From contig JASGFJ010000018.1 in the NCBI GenBank assembly GCA_047605645.1, positions 30,182-94,181 of the forward strand: a stretch of 64,000 nt of DNA. Reading direction: 5' to 3'. Made by a program: the position numbers and the translations under genes. The notes under the pieces were generated by a model. It ran no database searches and was not told the origin of the DNA. It saw only the letters and a list, made by a program, of their open reading frames with translations. Shown here in pieces: positions 26,581-36,432 of the stretch. Position 1 is the stretch's first letter. Every line of letters begins with the position of its first letter. This DNA is from UBA1309 sp047605645 (GTDB lineage: Bacteria; Bacteroidota; Bacteroidia; Bacteroidales; Dysgonomonadaceae).

Positions 26581-28668
26581 ATGAGAAGATTTTTACTTAC
26601 AATCGCAGCGTTTGTCATTGGCACTATTTGCTTTGCCGGAAATGGAAACGAAACAGGGTCTACAGAAAAAGACAGCATAAAAAGAGCATACAACCTGGAC
26701 GAAGTGGTGGTAGAAGCCTTTAAACAAAATACGCAGATAAATCTTCGCCCTGTAAGTGCCTCACTATTGAATGCGAGTGACATCCGAACCCGAGGTATTA
26801 TTAATATGAAAGAGCTATCCGCCTTAGCCCCGAATCTCTTCATCCCTGATTACGGTACAAAATTCTCAACTCCGGTATATATCCGGGGGATTGGTTCACG
26901 TACCGGTGCACCTTCGGTCGGACTTTATGTGGACGGTGTTCCCTATTTCGATCGTTCGTCATTCGATTTCAATTTTAATGATATCAGTCGGATTGAGATA
27001 CTTCGGGGCTCACAAGGAACCATTTACGGACGAAACACAATGGGAGGAATTATCAATATCTATACACAATCTCCTTTCCTCCATCAGGGAGGTTTTGCCT
27101 CTGTCGCTACAGGAAATTACAATTCTTATAGCAGCGAAGCTTCTTATTATGGATTGTTGGGTAATAACTTCGGCTATGGAATTTCGCTCGGATATATCGA
27201 CAACGGAGGATTTTTCACCAACCAATATACAGGCAACAAAGCTGATAAGCTGAGAGCTCCTTCCGGACGGTTCAAATTGAGTTGGAGATTTGCTCCGCAG
27301 TGGGTGGCACATCTTACAAGCAGCTACGAATATCTGGATCAGAACGGATTTCCCTATGCACCTTATGATACAACCACACATCGGGTCGCTGATGTCAATT
27401 ACAATCGAGATTCCTACTACAGAAGGAATATGACAAACAATGGGTTGAGATTCCAGTACGTCGGCGATGCTATAAAATTTTCTTCACAAAGTTCATTCCA
27501 ATATTTCGACGGCAATCAAGGAGTGGATCAGGATTTCACAACGGCTGATACTTATTATGTCTATTTTACCCAGCGACAACAGATGTATTCGCAGGAATTC
27601 AACCTTCAATCAGCAAAACCGAATCGCTACCAATGGTTGTTTGGTGCATTTACTTTCGACCAACACGCGCGTCAGTCTAGCGACACGAATATTCTCCCGA
27701 ATGCGACGCATTCGACGAATGACATAAAAAATCCATCTACAGGATTTGCTCTCTACCATCAATCTTCGTTCAAAAATATCGGCATCGAAGGAGTAACGGC
27801 TATTGTAGGTGTTCGATACGATTGGGAACAAATCAAACTGACAAGCATTACAGGCAATGGGACGACCAATAACACCCCGATAAACACACAAAGCCATTAT
27901 GCACAATTCACTCCGAAGTTTTCCCTTCAATACGAATCCAAAACAGGAGGAATCTCGTACGCCACCATTACCAAAGGATACAAAGCCGGAGGCTTCAATA
28001 CTGCTGTCGACACCGAAGACGAGAGAGCATTCAAACCGGAACACAGCTGGACATACGAACTAGGCATCAAAAAGAATTTTCTTAACAACTTACTGCATGT
28101 AGAAGCAAGTTTGTTTTATATCGACTGGCAGGATCAACAAATAGCAAGAGTAAGACTGAACGGACAAGGGAACAAAACGTTAAATGCAGGAAGTTCAAAA
28201 AGTAAAGGAGCAGAAATCTCCACTCAATTGAATCTCTTGAAAAACCTGAGCCTGTTTGCTAATTACGGATACACCTATGCACAGTTCAAAGACTATGTAT
28301 ATAACAAAAATGCAGGAATAGATTACTCCGGAAATATGCTGCCCCTCGTTCCCCGTCACACCTTATCGACCGGTGTCGATTACAGGATAAATCCCGTTTC
28401 GGAGTACATCGACCAAATCGATATACATCTGGAATACGTTGGATTGGGTAAACTATACTGGACAGAGAGCAATGTCGGTACACAACCGTTTTATGGAGTC
28501 ATCAATACAAATATAAGAATTTCAAAAGGGAATTTCTCTCTTGACTTATGGACTAAGAACTTAGCTGATGAACATTATGCAGCCTATCAATTTACATTCG
28601 GAAAAACATTATTCGGACAAGCCGGAAAACCATTCACTTGCGGTGCCAAACTGAATGTGCGGTTTTGA
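26581..28668 (+). CDS. TonB-dependent outer membrane receptor
   Basis: 695 residues from the ATG at 26581, which gives a clean signal peptide (MRRFLLTIAAFVIGTICFAG); in-frame upstream starts would put a polar tail before it. Then a TonB box-like DEVVVEA, a plug domain (about 45-160: RPVSASLL, YIRGIGSRTG, YVDGVPYFDRS, IEILRGSQGTIYGRN) and a 22-strand barrel ending in a terminal Phe. It lacks the carboxypeptidase-like N-terminal extension of SusC proteins and has no SusD partner, so it belongs to the siderophore/heme/cobalamin type. The divergent flavoprotein suggests heme or porphyrin uptake, but that is inference. Confidence 0.9.
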   Translation: MRRFLLTIAAFVIGTICFAGNGNETGSTEKDSIKRAYNLDEVVVEAFKQNTQINLRPVSASLLNASDIRTRGIINMKELSALAPNLFIPDYGTKFSTPVYIRGIGSRTGAPSVGLYVDGVPYFDRSSFDFNFNDISRIEILRGSQGTIYGRNTMGGIINIYTQSPFLHQGGFASVATGNYNSYSSEASYYGLLGNNFGYGISLGYIDNGGFFTNQYTGNKADKLRAPSGRFKLSWRFAPQWVAHLTSSYEYLDQNGFPYAPYDTTTHRVADVNYNRDSYYRRNMTNNGLRFQYVGDAIKFSSQSSFQYFDGNQGVDQDFTTADTYYVYFTQRQQMYSQEFNLQSAKPNRYQWLFGAFTFDQHARQSSDTNILPNATHSTNDIKNPSTGFALYHQSSFKNIGIEGVTAIVGVRYDWEQIKLTSITGNGTTNNTPINTQSHYAQFTPKFSLQYESKTGGISYATITKGYKAGGFNTAVDTEDERAFKPEHSWTYELGIKKNFLNNLLHVEASLFYIDWQDQQIARVRLNGQGNKTLNAGSSKSKGAEISTQLNLLKNLSLFANYGYTYAQFKDYVYNKNAGIDYSGNMLPLVPRHTLSTGVDYRINPVSEYIDQIDIHLEYVGLGKLYWTESNVGTQPFYGVINTNIRISKGNFSLDLWTKNLADEHYAAYQFTFGKTLFGQAGKPFTCGAKLNVRF

Positions 28669-28825
28669 ATACAAAGGAATAAACCGGAGGGCTTTTATAT
28701 AAGGAGGTTATTACAGATTCTATCTATTCAGTAGCATCAAAGGAAAGAGAACATTAAACCAATTTTTATTACATATAATTTAGATAAACGCTCTATTTCC
28801 CAATTTATATTTTAATAAAAAACTC

Positions 28826-28833
28826 TATCTTTG
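28826..28833 (+). promoter_or_regulatory. -7 box upstream of the tricorn-like protease
   Basis: TATCTTTG matches TAnnTTTG and lies 33 bp before the ATG at 28867. The upstream -33 element is weak (TTT). Confidence 0.5.
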
Positions 28834-28866
28834 AAAACATTGCACTTATATCTTCAAAAGTTAATT

Positions 28867-31800
28867 ATGAAACATTACTATTTAACAATCCTTGCCCTTC
28901 TGTTTCTTTTCGCATTTAACGCTTCGGCTCAAGATTCTCCTTTATGGATGCGCTACTGCGCGATCTCTCCCGATGGAAGCCAAATTGCGTTCTCTTACAA
29001 AGGAGATATCTACAAAGTCACATCAAATGGAGGAAAGGCCGTTCAGTTGACCACACATCCGGCCATGGATACACGTCCGGTATGGTCGCCCGACGGAAAA
29101 AGTATCGCATTTGCCTCCGACAGGGAAGGAGGATTCGACGTATTTCTAATGTCAGCCGAAGGTGGAATTCCCAAACGCCTCACAACACATTCAGCAAATG
29201 AATATCCGGTTGCATTTCGTGACAACGAGCATATTCTGTTTACCTCAAGCATCCTGCCTGATGCTGCAAACGGAGAGTTTCCATCGGCACAGTTTCCTCA
29301 AATGTATGAAGTAAATGTTTCCGGCGGAAGACCGACTCTCTTTTCTTCACTACCAATGGAAGATATCTCTTTTGATAATACACGGACAAAAATTCTTTAT
29401 CACGATAAGAAAGGATACGAAGATTACTGGCGCAAACACCACCAATCTTCTATCACACGCGATATCTGGCTCTATGATACAACCACAAAAAGCTATACAA
29501 AACAGACCTCCTTTAGAGGAGAAGATCGCAATCCTGTCTGGACCGGCGATGGAAAGGCTTTTTACTACCTGAGCGAACAACACGGGTCTTTCAACATATA
29601 CAAACAGACGCTTAATTCTACCATTCAAACGCAACTCACCAGCTTTAAAGACAATCCAATCCGATTTCTGACATCGAGCAAACAAGGAATACTCTGCTTT
29701 GCTTTTGATGGAGAAATATATACTCTGAAAGAAGGACAACATCCTCAAAAAGTCAATATCCGCATCATCACCGATAATCAGGAAAACAAACTGCAGAACA
29801 TCAATTTCTCTTCAGGAGCAAAGGAAATGGCTGTTTCTCCAAATGGGAAAGAGGTTGCATTCATCATTCGGGGAGATGTTTTCGTCGCTTCCATCGAATA
29901 CGGAACAACACGACGCATCACAGACACGCCGGAACAAGAAAGAAATGTTTCGTTTAGCCCCGATGGACGTTCCGTCCTTTATGCATCTGAAAGAAAAGGG
30001 CTTTGGAATGTCTACCAAGCTACATTAACCCGTAAAGAAGACAAAGCATTCGTATATGCCCAGAATTTCAAAGAAGAACAACTCACAGACACGAGTGTAC
30101 CGTCCTTCCAGCCGCTGTATTCTCCAAATGGAAAAGAAATAGCTTACCTCGAAAACCGAACAACCATCAAGGTGCTTAATCTGGCCAATCGGAATACGAG
30201 GACTGTCCTGGATGGAAAATTCAATTATTCGTACACAGATGGAGATCAATGGTTCCGCTGGTCGCCCGACAGCAAGTGGATTCTTACTCAATACATCGGA
30301 ATCGGAGGCTGGCACAATCAGGATGTGGCTCTGGTAAAAGCAGATGGTAGCGGCGAGTTGACAAATCTTACCGAAAGCGGATATACCGACGAAGCACCGC
30401 GTTTTGTACAAGATGGGAAAGCAATGATCTGGATGTCTGATCGTGCCGGATATCGCAGTCACGGAAGTTGGGGGGCATACGATGATGCTTACATCATGTT
30501 CTTTAACCGGGAAGCTTACGACAAATTTCAGATGAGCAAAGAAGAGCTTTCTTTATTGGACGATGCAGAGAAAGACAAAAAGGATACAGACAAAAAGGAC
30601 ACAGACAAAGATAAAAAAGACGATAAAAAGGGGAAAAATGACAAACAAGACAATAAAAAAGAGAATCCGGATAAAAAGAAAGAAATCGAACCTCTCAAAT
30701 TCGAACTCACAAACAGAAAAGACTGGGTTATCCGTCTGACACCGAATTCATCTTCTCTTTCAGACATATTATTGAACAAAAAAGGGGATAAACTGTATTA
30801 CCTTACTTCCTTTGAAAAAGACTTCGACCTTTGGGTATATGATTTGAAAGATAAATCGTCAAAAATATTGGTGAAATCGGCCGGTTCGGGCGAACTCAAT
30901 ACCGACAAAGAGGAAAAAAACATCTTACTGCTGGCCAATGGGCAATTGAAGAAAATAGATATTGAGAAAGGAACCGTCACTCCAATCAAGATCAACGCTC
31001 AATTTGATTATCAACCTGAGCAGGAGCGGCAATACATTTTCGAGCATATATGGAGACAGATCAAAGATAAATTTTACGTTACGGATCTACACGGTGTCGA
31101 TTGGGATAAGTATAAGAAAACTTACAGCCGCTTTCTGCCATATATCAACAATAACTACGATTTCACCGAGATGTTGTCTGAAATGCTTGGCGAACTCAAC
31201 GGTTCTCACACCGGAGCCCGTTACTACTCGAAAGGAACATCCATGCCAACAGCATCATTGGGTGCTTTCTTTGATGGAAATTATGAAGGCGAAGGAATAC
31301 GTATTAAAGAAATTATCAATCAGGGGCCATTGACGGTGGCAAATACAAAGATAAAAGAAGGAAGCATTATTCTCAAGATAGACAATACTCCGATCGAAAA
31401 AGGACAAGATTATTATCCTCTCCTGGCAGGAAAGGCAGGAAAAAAGATTCTTATCTCGTTTAAAGCGTCTCCTTCAGATCCGGAAACACAGGAATGGTTC
31501 ACTCCTATTTCTCTGGGCGAACAAACGAATCTGCTGTACAAACGCTGGGTAGAACAACGCCGGCAGATAGTGGACAAACTTTCGGACGGAAAAATAGGTT
31601 ACGTACATGTGAAAGGGATGAACAGCGATAGCTTCCGCGAGGTATATTCGGAGCTCTTAGGCAGATGCCGCAACAAAGAAGCGGTGATTGTCGATACCCG
31701 ACACAACGGAGGCGGATGGCTTCACGACGATCTGGTGACGCTACTCAGCGGAAAAGAATATCAGCAATTCACTCCTCGCGGACAATACATTGGTAGTGAT

Positions 31801-32142
31801 CCTTACAATAAATGGACAAAACCGTCTGCTGTACTTGTTTGTGAAGACAATTACTCCAATGCACACGGATTTCCTTGGCTCTACAAAGAACTGAAAATAG
31901 GAAAACTCATCGGAACTCCTGTTCCGGGAACTATGACAGCCGTGTGGTGGGAAACACAAATAGATCCGACAATCGTGTTCGGTGTGCCGCAAGTGGCAGT
32001 CAAAGACATGCGGGGCAATTACCTTGAAAATCAAGAACTCGAGCCGGATATTGAGGTTTATAATGATCCTGCTTCCGTACTGAAAGGAAAAGATATGCAA
32101 CTCGAAAGGACAATCAAAGAACTATTGAATCAGATCAAGTAA
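28867..32142 (+). CDS. Tricorn-like S41 protease with beta-propeller
   Basis: 1091 residues from ATG at 28867, which starts a signal peptide (MKHYYLTILALLFLF to NASAQ). Residues ~25-330 and ~330-550 carry PD40/WD40-like beta-propeller repeats (SPDGSQIAFSY, SPDGKSIAFASDREGG, WSPDSKWIL). A linker at about 555-610 is almost all Lys, Asp and Asn. The C-terminal ~450 residues resemble tricorn C1, PDZ and S41 protease regions, ending with VDTRHNGGGW and DNYSNAHGFPW, the likely nucleophile Ser, then KLIGTPVPGTM. It would trim peptides in the periplasm or at the surface. Bacteroidota tricorn homologues of this form are common. Confidence 0.9.
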   Translation: MKHYYLTILALLFLFAFNASAQDSPLWMRYCAISPDGSQIAFSYKGDIYKVTSNGGKAVQLTTHPAMDTRPVWSPDGKSIAFASDREGGFDVFLMSAEGGIPKRLTTHSANEYPVAFRDNEHILFTSSILPDAANGEFPSAQFPQMYEVNVSGGRPTLFSSLPMEDISFDNTRTKILYHDKKGYEDYWRKHHQSSITRDIWLYDTTTKSYTKQTSFRGEDRNPVWTGDGKAFYYLSEQHGSFNIYKQTLNSTIQTQLTSFKDNPIRFLTSSKQGILCFAFDGEIYTLKEGQHPQKVNIRIITDNQENKLQNINFSSGAKEMAVSPNGKEVAFIIRGDVFVASIEYGTTRRITDTPEQERNVSFSPDGRSVLYASERKGLWNVYQATLTRKEDKAFVYAQNFKEEQLTDTSVPSFQPLYSPNGKEIAYLENRTTIKVLNLANRNTRTVLDGKFNYSYTDGDQWFRWSPDSKWILTQYIGIGGWHNQDVALVKADGSGELTNLTESGYTDEAPRFVQDGKAMIWMSDRAGYRSHGSWGAYDDAYIMFFNREAYDKFQMSKEELSLLDDAEKDKKDTDKKDTDKDKKDDKKGKNDKQDNKKENPDKKKEIEPLKFELTNRKDWVIRLTPNSSSLSDILLNKKGDKLYYLTSFEKDFDLWVYDLKDKSSKILVKSAGSGELNTDKEEKNILLLANGQLKKIDIEKGTVTPIKINAQFDYQPEQERQYIFEHIWRQIKDKFYVTDLHGVDWDKYKKTYSRFLPYINNNYDFTEMLSEMLGELNGSHTGARYYSKGTSMPTASLGAFFDGNYEGEGIRIKEIINQGPLTVANTKIKEGSIILKIDNTPIEKGQDYYPLLAGKAGKKILISFKASPSDPETQEWFTPISLGEQTNLLYKRWVEQRRQIVDKLSDGKIGYVHVKGMNSDSFREVYSELLGRCRNKEAVIVDTRHNGGGWLHDDLVTLLSGKEYQQFTPRGQYIGSDPYNKWTKPSAVLVCEDNYSNAHGFPWLYKELKIGKLIGTPVPGTMTAVWWETQIDPTIVFGVPQVAVKDMRGNYLENQELEPDIEVYNDPASVLKGKDMQLERTIKELLNQIK

Positions 32143-32199
32143 ATAGAATCGGATCACAAAAATTACAGTTCTGCCAAGCAGAAACGGTAATTCTATAAG

Positions 32200-32263
32200 A
32201 AACAGACAAAATTCTTTTTTCACAAAAGCCGGGAGTATTCTAACTTCCGGCTTTTGTCTGTTT
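32200..32263 (+). terminator. Nested hairpin terminator after the S41 gene
   Basis: An inner stem (CAAAAGCCGG with CCGGCTTTTG) lies inside an outer pair of perfect 12-bp arms, AAACAGACAAAA at 32200-32211 and TTTTGTCTGTTT at 32252-32263. The two helices share the TTTTG segment, so they can exchange. Confidence 0.75.
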
Positions 32264-33754
32264 AGCCGACTACTCGTGGGATCTAAAAACCGTCAAACAT
32301 TTTACAGAGAATAAGTCTCTCTTTCCTTATATTTATTCATCCAAAACATCTTACAACATAAAACAAACGACTTATTAGACTTTCTAATAATGAATAATTA
32401 TGCCTGATTATGAAGATAAAAATGGAATGACATTTATAAAAAGACAAAATAGACTAAAAATAGAAGAATGCTGTAAAACAGTATGAAGCACAAACCGGAT
32501 AAAGTAAATGCCTATCGGATAGATAGCCTTAAAACAGGAAAAACGAAGAACGGAATACAATTCAGCGGTAAACAGGCACAAGGAAAATCCAATTCAAAAA
32601 TAGAATCGAGAGCAAAAAGAACATACTATTCGATGTAAAAAAGTAGGAAAACCTAAATCAATAGAAGAATAATATCAATCATCAAAGTAATATATAAAGC
32701 GAATCCTGACAGACAGTGATAAAAAATCAGACAAATTGATTTGTACAATGCATGACTAAACACACCAAAGTTCTACTGACATTTCACGCTCAAAGATAAA
32801 AAAGAGTTACTTCTTCATCCATCCAGTCATTACAGAATGAAGGCAAAACCTGCTCGTGCTAACAGTTAACCGGACCGATATCCGTGTAAACATCGATACA
32901 CAGGGAAAAGATCATCTGTGACATAAAGAATTGGAGAGCGTTATTTGAAAGGAGCGGCAGAGGAACTATCTAAAAATAACGATAAAAAGGGAGAAAAACA
33001 CCGTTATTAGGAAGAACATCCATTCCTACACTTGCATTGCCCTGGAGAGAGATAAACGAAATAAACGCCGGCGAATCGTCGAGAAATACAGAATACTCTT
33101 CCTGAAAAACAAGTTCAACCGCCAAAATCAGCCCCCATCAGAAACTACCTGATAATAAACCACCTAATCTATTCCTGAAAGAAACAGGTAACAGAATTAT
33201 TCTACAACGAATAAAAGCGCAATTCGCACATCCCGTTTTCTTTCCACCGCCAAAGACCGTACACTTGACCCCACGTTTTTCCGATTTATCAGGAATACAA
33301 ACAAGGGCAAACTGCGAACAGAGGCAAATACAGAGAGGAGGCATATATCATCAAACTATCAAAAACGCCCTTTCCTTCGCGAAAAAATAAAGAAACACTC
33401 GAAGATATTCCCTCTTACTCCCAGCAGTTCGAAGAACAGATACAACGAAACAAAACAAGAGTTCATTTCAGTCCATCCGTTATATGTATCGGGCAAACAT
33501 TCACATCCGGCTCAAGACTCTTCCACCAAAATAAAAAGTCCAGGCATGACACAGATAATTTTTCAGAAAGCGGGTTCAAAGAAATAGTCCCTTTCAGAAT
33601 TTAGATTTCTGGCTCCTCTTCTCTTACAAATAGGGTCGCCTTCATCCAGATAGCGATTAATTCAAGCTTTTTCTGTAACTTTGTGTAACTTTGAGTTCCC
33701 GTCTATCAACGCCGGAGCTAAAGAGAAAACCGATCACAAAATAGATTTGATTAC
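32264..33754. other. 1.5-kb A-rich stretch with no convincing gene
   Basis: The plus strand is strikingly adenine-rich and purine-rich, as coding strands of this genome often are, but stops interrupt all frames. The longest frames are a 68-codon leftward one near 33138-33344 and a 51-codon ATG frame at 32483-32638 (lysine-rich, no family). No terminal repeats, transposase fragments or tRNA-like folds were found. A decayed gene or a long untranslated leader/ncRNA are both possible. Confidence 0.5.
33676..33693 (+). promoter_or_regulatory. Tandem -7 boxes upstream of the MFS-hemN operon
   Basis: TAACTTTG occurs twice, at 33676-33683 and 33686-33693, ten bases apart. Both fit TAnnTTTG and lie about 60-80 bp before the GTG start. 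No clear TTG lies at the matching -33 distance. Confidence 0.45.
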
Positions 33755-34978
33755 GTGCAAAACAAAGGAAAACTTTTTACTTTTTTCTGCCTCTATATAG
33801 CGCAATCCATACCGATGAGTTTTTTCTCCACGGTGTTGCCTGTGATTATGCGTCAACAGCACTTTTCGCTCGAAACCATCGGCATGCTTCAGTTTTTGAA
33901 ATTGCCTTGGGTGCTGAAATTTCTGTGGTCGCCGGCAGTCGACAGAAGCAGCAGAACATTGTCTGATTACAAACGCTGGATATTTTCTTCCGAAATCATC
34001 TATGCCGTCGTCATTCTTGCCATATCATTTGTTGACTTCAATGTGAATCCTTATCTCATCATTATACTGGTCGTATTTTCTTTCATAGCTTCCGCCACAC
34101 AGGATATTGCTACAGATGCGCTGGCAGTCATCTCTTTCGACAAGAAGAACAAAAGTATGGTCAACAGCATGCAATCGATGGGAAATTTTGCCGGAGCGAT
34201 GATCGGGGGCGGATTGCTTCTGCTTCTCTATCAAAAAATGGAGTGGAGTTCACTTCTTCCCTTTTTAGCGTTCTTTGTTGTTATCGCATTGATTCCTCTT
34301 TTGTTTTTTAAAGATAAAAAAGGGACAATCAATCGGGAAAAAGAGGTTCCGAAAGCAAGCCCGAACGATTTATTGGGTTTCTTCAAGCAAAAAGGGATAT
34401 GGAAACAGATCGTATTTCTTTTTCTCTACTACGCCGGAATTATCGGTATCCTTTCGATGCTCAAGCCGATGCTTGTAGATTATGGCTACAACATGAAACA
34501 AATCGGTGTGATGTCGGGAATTGTCGGCACAACGGTAGGCTGCATCGCTTCATTGGGCGGAGGATTTATTGTTCGCAAGATGAGTCGGATGCAGGCACGG
34601 ATTATTTTTGCCATTCCCACCTTAATTACCGCAATCTATTTTTACTTGTTAGTTACACAATTTCCTATAAATACCACAACGCTCCATCTGGGTATTACGC
34701 TGCTCTGGGCTAGTTATGGCATGGCAACAATCGTGGTCTACACAACAGCAATGGATTGTGTTCGACCGGGATATGAAGGCACCGACTTCACCATCCAGAC
34801 AGTAATCACACATCTCAGCGGAATGTTTATGGCTGCCGGAGCAGGCAAAATAGCTTCATCCCTTCATTACAGCGGTTTATTTGTCGTGGAAACAGCCATC
34901 AGCCTTGTCTCCTTTCTTTTTATTATTTCAGTTTTCACCGGAAAGTCTAACCCTAAAGTTTTACAAGAAAATGAATAA
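33755..34978 (+). CDS. AmpG-like MFS transporter
   Basis: 407 residues with about 12 hydrophobic helices. The first loop reads MLQFLKLPWVLKFLWSPAVDRS, the LP...KFLW.P..D pattern of the AmpG/PAT branch of the major facilitator superfamily; a later segment (SATQDIATDA) matches the same branch. AmpG proteins import muropeptides, but the branch also has other members. The start codon is GTG. The last eight bases are shared with the hemN start (ATGAATAA), so the two are translationally coupled. The link to hemN raises the possibility of a porphyrin-related substrate; that is inference. Confidence 0.82.
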   Translation: MQNKGKLFTFFCLYIAQSIPMSFFSTVLPVIMRQQHFSLETIGMLQFLKLPWVLKFLWSPAVDRSSRTLSDYKRWIFSSEIIYAVVILAISFVDFNVNPYLIIILVVFSFIASATQDIATDALAVISFDKKNKSMVNSMQSMGNFAGAMIGGGLLLLLYQKMEWSSLLPFLAFFVVIALIPLLFFKDKKGTINREKEVPKASPNDLLGFFKQKGIWKQIVFLFLYYAGIIGILSMLKPMLVDYGYNMKQIGVMSGIVGTTVGCIASLGGGFIVRKMSRMQARIIFAIPTLITAIYFYLLVTQFPINTTTLHLGITLLWASYGMATIVVYTTAMDCVRPGYEGTDFTIQTVITHLSGMFMAAGAGKIASSLHYSGLFVVETAISLVSFLFIISVFTGKSNPKVLQENE

Positions 34979-36338
34979 AGACATCCTATCCAAATACAGT
35001 ATTCCTGTTCCTCGATATACGAGCTATCCACCGGCAAATTTCTTCACGGAAGGAATGACACCGGAAGCTTACCGCGACACAGTGATTGCCTCCAACGGAG
35101 AAGATCCGGCACACATCTCTATCTATATACACATGCCTTTTTGCATGAAAATGTGTTATTATTGCGGATGCAATGCCTGGTTGATGCAAAAAAAGGATTC
35201 GGTGAATGCTTACATTGAAGCACTCAAGAAAGAGATACGAATGGTCATGGGATTGTTGTCGCACGACCGGAAAATCTCACAGATTCACTATGGCGGAGGT
35301 ACTCCCACAGCTATGCCGGTAGAAATTATCCGGGAACTCAACGAAATGATTTTTGCCGAATTTGAATGCATCGAACAACCGGAAATTGCGATAGAGTGCC
35401 ATTCGGGATATATGAATGAAGCATATTGGCATGAACTTCTACATGCTGGATTCAATCGCGTCAGCCTGGGTGTTCAGGATTTCAATGAAGACGTACTGAA
35501 AGCATCCAACCGAAAACCGCCCTTACTCCCTATCGAAGAAATTATGACGCTGATTCGGGAACACAATGTTTCCGTCAATCTTGACTTCATCTATGGACTA
35601 CCTTTACAAACAGTAGAATCCTTTACCAAAACAATGGAAAAAGCGGCATCTCTACGTCCGGACAGGCTGGTCACATTTTCATACGCGCATGTTCCCTGGG
35701 TAAATCCACTGATGAAGAAACTGGAGCAAGTGGGACTTCCCGACACCGAGACGAAAGCTTCACTTTTCGATGCGGCAAAATCTATTCTCACCGAAGCGGG
35801 TTATGAATCGTTAGGATTAGACCACTTTGTGCTACCCGAAGATGAGCTGGCCATTGCCTACCACCACAAGATATTGAAACGGAATTTCCAGGGATATTGC
35901 ACCGGAAGAACGACCGGGCAAGTTTATGCTTTCGGTGTAACAGGTATCAGCCAGCTAGCAACTGCTTATACGCAGAATGAAAAAAATATAGACAAGTATA
36001 TCGCACGTGTCAATAACGGAGAACTGCCGATAGTACGAGGATATGAACTCAACCGGGACGAGCAGATTACAAGAGAGGTTATCTCTGCGCTAATGTGCAA
36101 CTATGAAGTCCGCTGGAAAGACATTGCAGAGGAACTAAGCCTGTCAATAAACGATATTAAGCATGCACTAAATTATGATGAAGTCCGTCTCCTGGAATTT
36201 GCAGCAGATGACATTATCGATTATACAACTGAAAAAATTACCGTAAACCCCAAGGCTGCCCCTTTTGTCAGAAATGTGGCCGCTTCTTTAGATAAACTTA
36301 TGCTCAACACTGACAAACAATTTTCAAAATCAGTATAA
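34971..36338 (+). CDS. hemN: Oxygen-independent coproporphyrinogen III oxidase
   Basis: 455 residues from the ATG at 34971 that overlaps the MFS stop; an in-frame extension to 34881 would lie wholly inside the transporter gene. Radical-SAM enzyme: IHMPFCMKMCYYCGCN (CxxxCxxC plus the extra Cys typical of true HemN), HYGGGTPTA, and a C-terminal HemN domain. The start RYTSYPPANFF is also typical of HemN rather than HemW. It makes protoporphyrinogen IX anaerobically, the substrate expected for the flavoprotein at 25045-26253. Confidence 0.95.
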   Translation: MNKDILSKYSIPVPRYTSYPPANFFTEGMTPEAYRDTVIASNGEDPAHISIYIHMPFCMKMCYYCGCNAWLMQKKDSVNAYIEALKKEIRMVMGLLSHDRKISQIHYGGGTPTAMPVEIIRELNEMIFAEFECIEQPEIAIECHSGYMNEAYWHELLHAGFNRVSLGVQDFNEDVLKASNRKPPLLPIEEIMTLIREHNVSVNLDFIYGLPLQTVESFTKTMEKAASLRPDRLVTFSYAHVPWVNPLMKKLEQVGLPDTETKASLFDAAKSILTEAGYESLGLDHFVLPEDELAIAYHHKILKRNFQGYCTGRTTGQVYAFGVTGISQLATAYTQNEKNIDKYIARVNNGELPIVRGYELNRDEQITREVISALMCNYEVRWKDIAEELSLSINDIKHALNYDEVRLLEFAADDIIDYTTEKITVNPKAAPFVRNVAASLDKLMLNTDKQFSKSV

Positions 36339-36360
36339 AAAACGGTCTTTTCAAAACAGA

Positions 36361-36399
36361 AGAAACCCTCAATCAGATAAATCTGCGTTGAGGGTTTCT
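36361..36399. terminator. Bidirectional terminator between hemN and the nuclease gene
   Basis: AGAAACCCTCAA pairs perfectly with TTGAGGGTTTCT (12 bp), with an inner CAGAT / ATCTG helix, between convergent genes. Confidence 0.88.
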
Positions 36400-36432
36400 T
36401 TCATAAGCTATGTCATGTACTATTGATACAGA

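Noticed and set aside
28698..28715. AAGGAGGTTATT, a Shine-Dalgarno-like motif after the TonB receptor
   Set aside because: No start codon with a usable frame follows at the right distance.
32483..32638. 51-codon ATG frame (starts MKHKPDKVNAYRI)
   Set aside because: Lys/Ser-rich translation expected from A-rich DNA; no promoter or partner, kept only as part of the gene-free block.
33138..33344. 68-codon leftward frame in the gene-free block
   Set aside because: Cys/Leu-rich composition without a plausible fold, isolated from any operon; explained by the purine-rich opposite strand.
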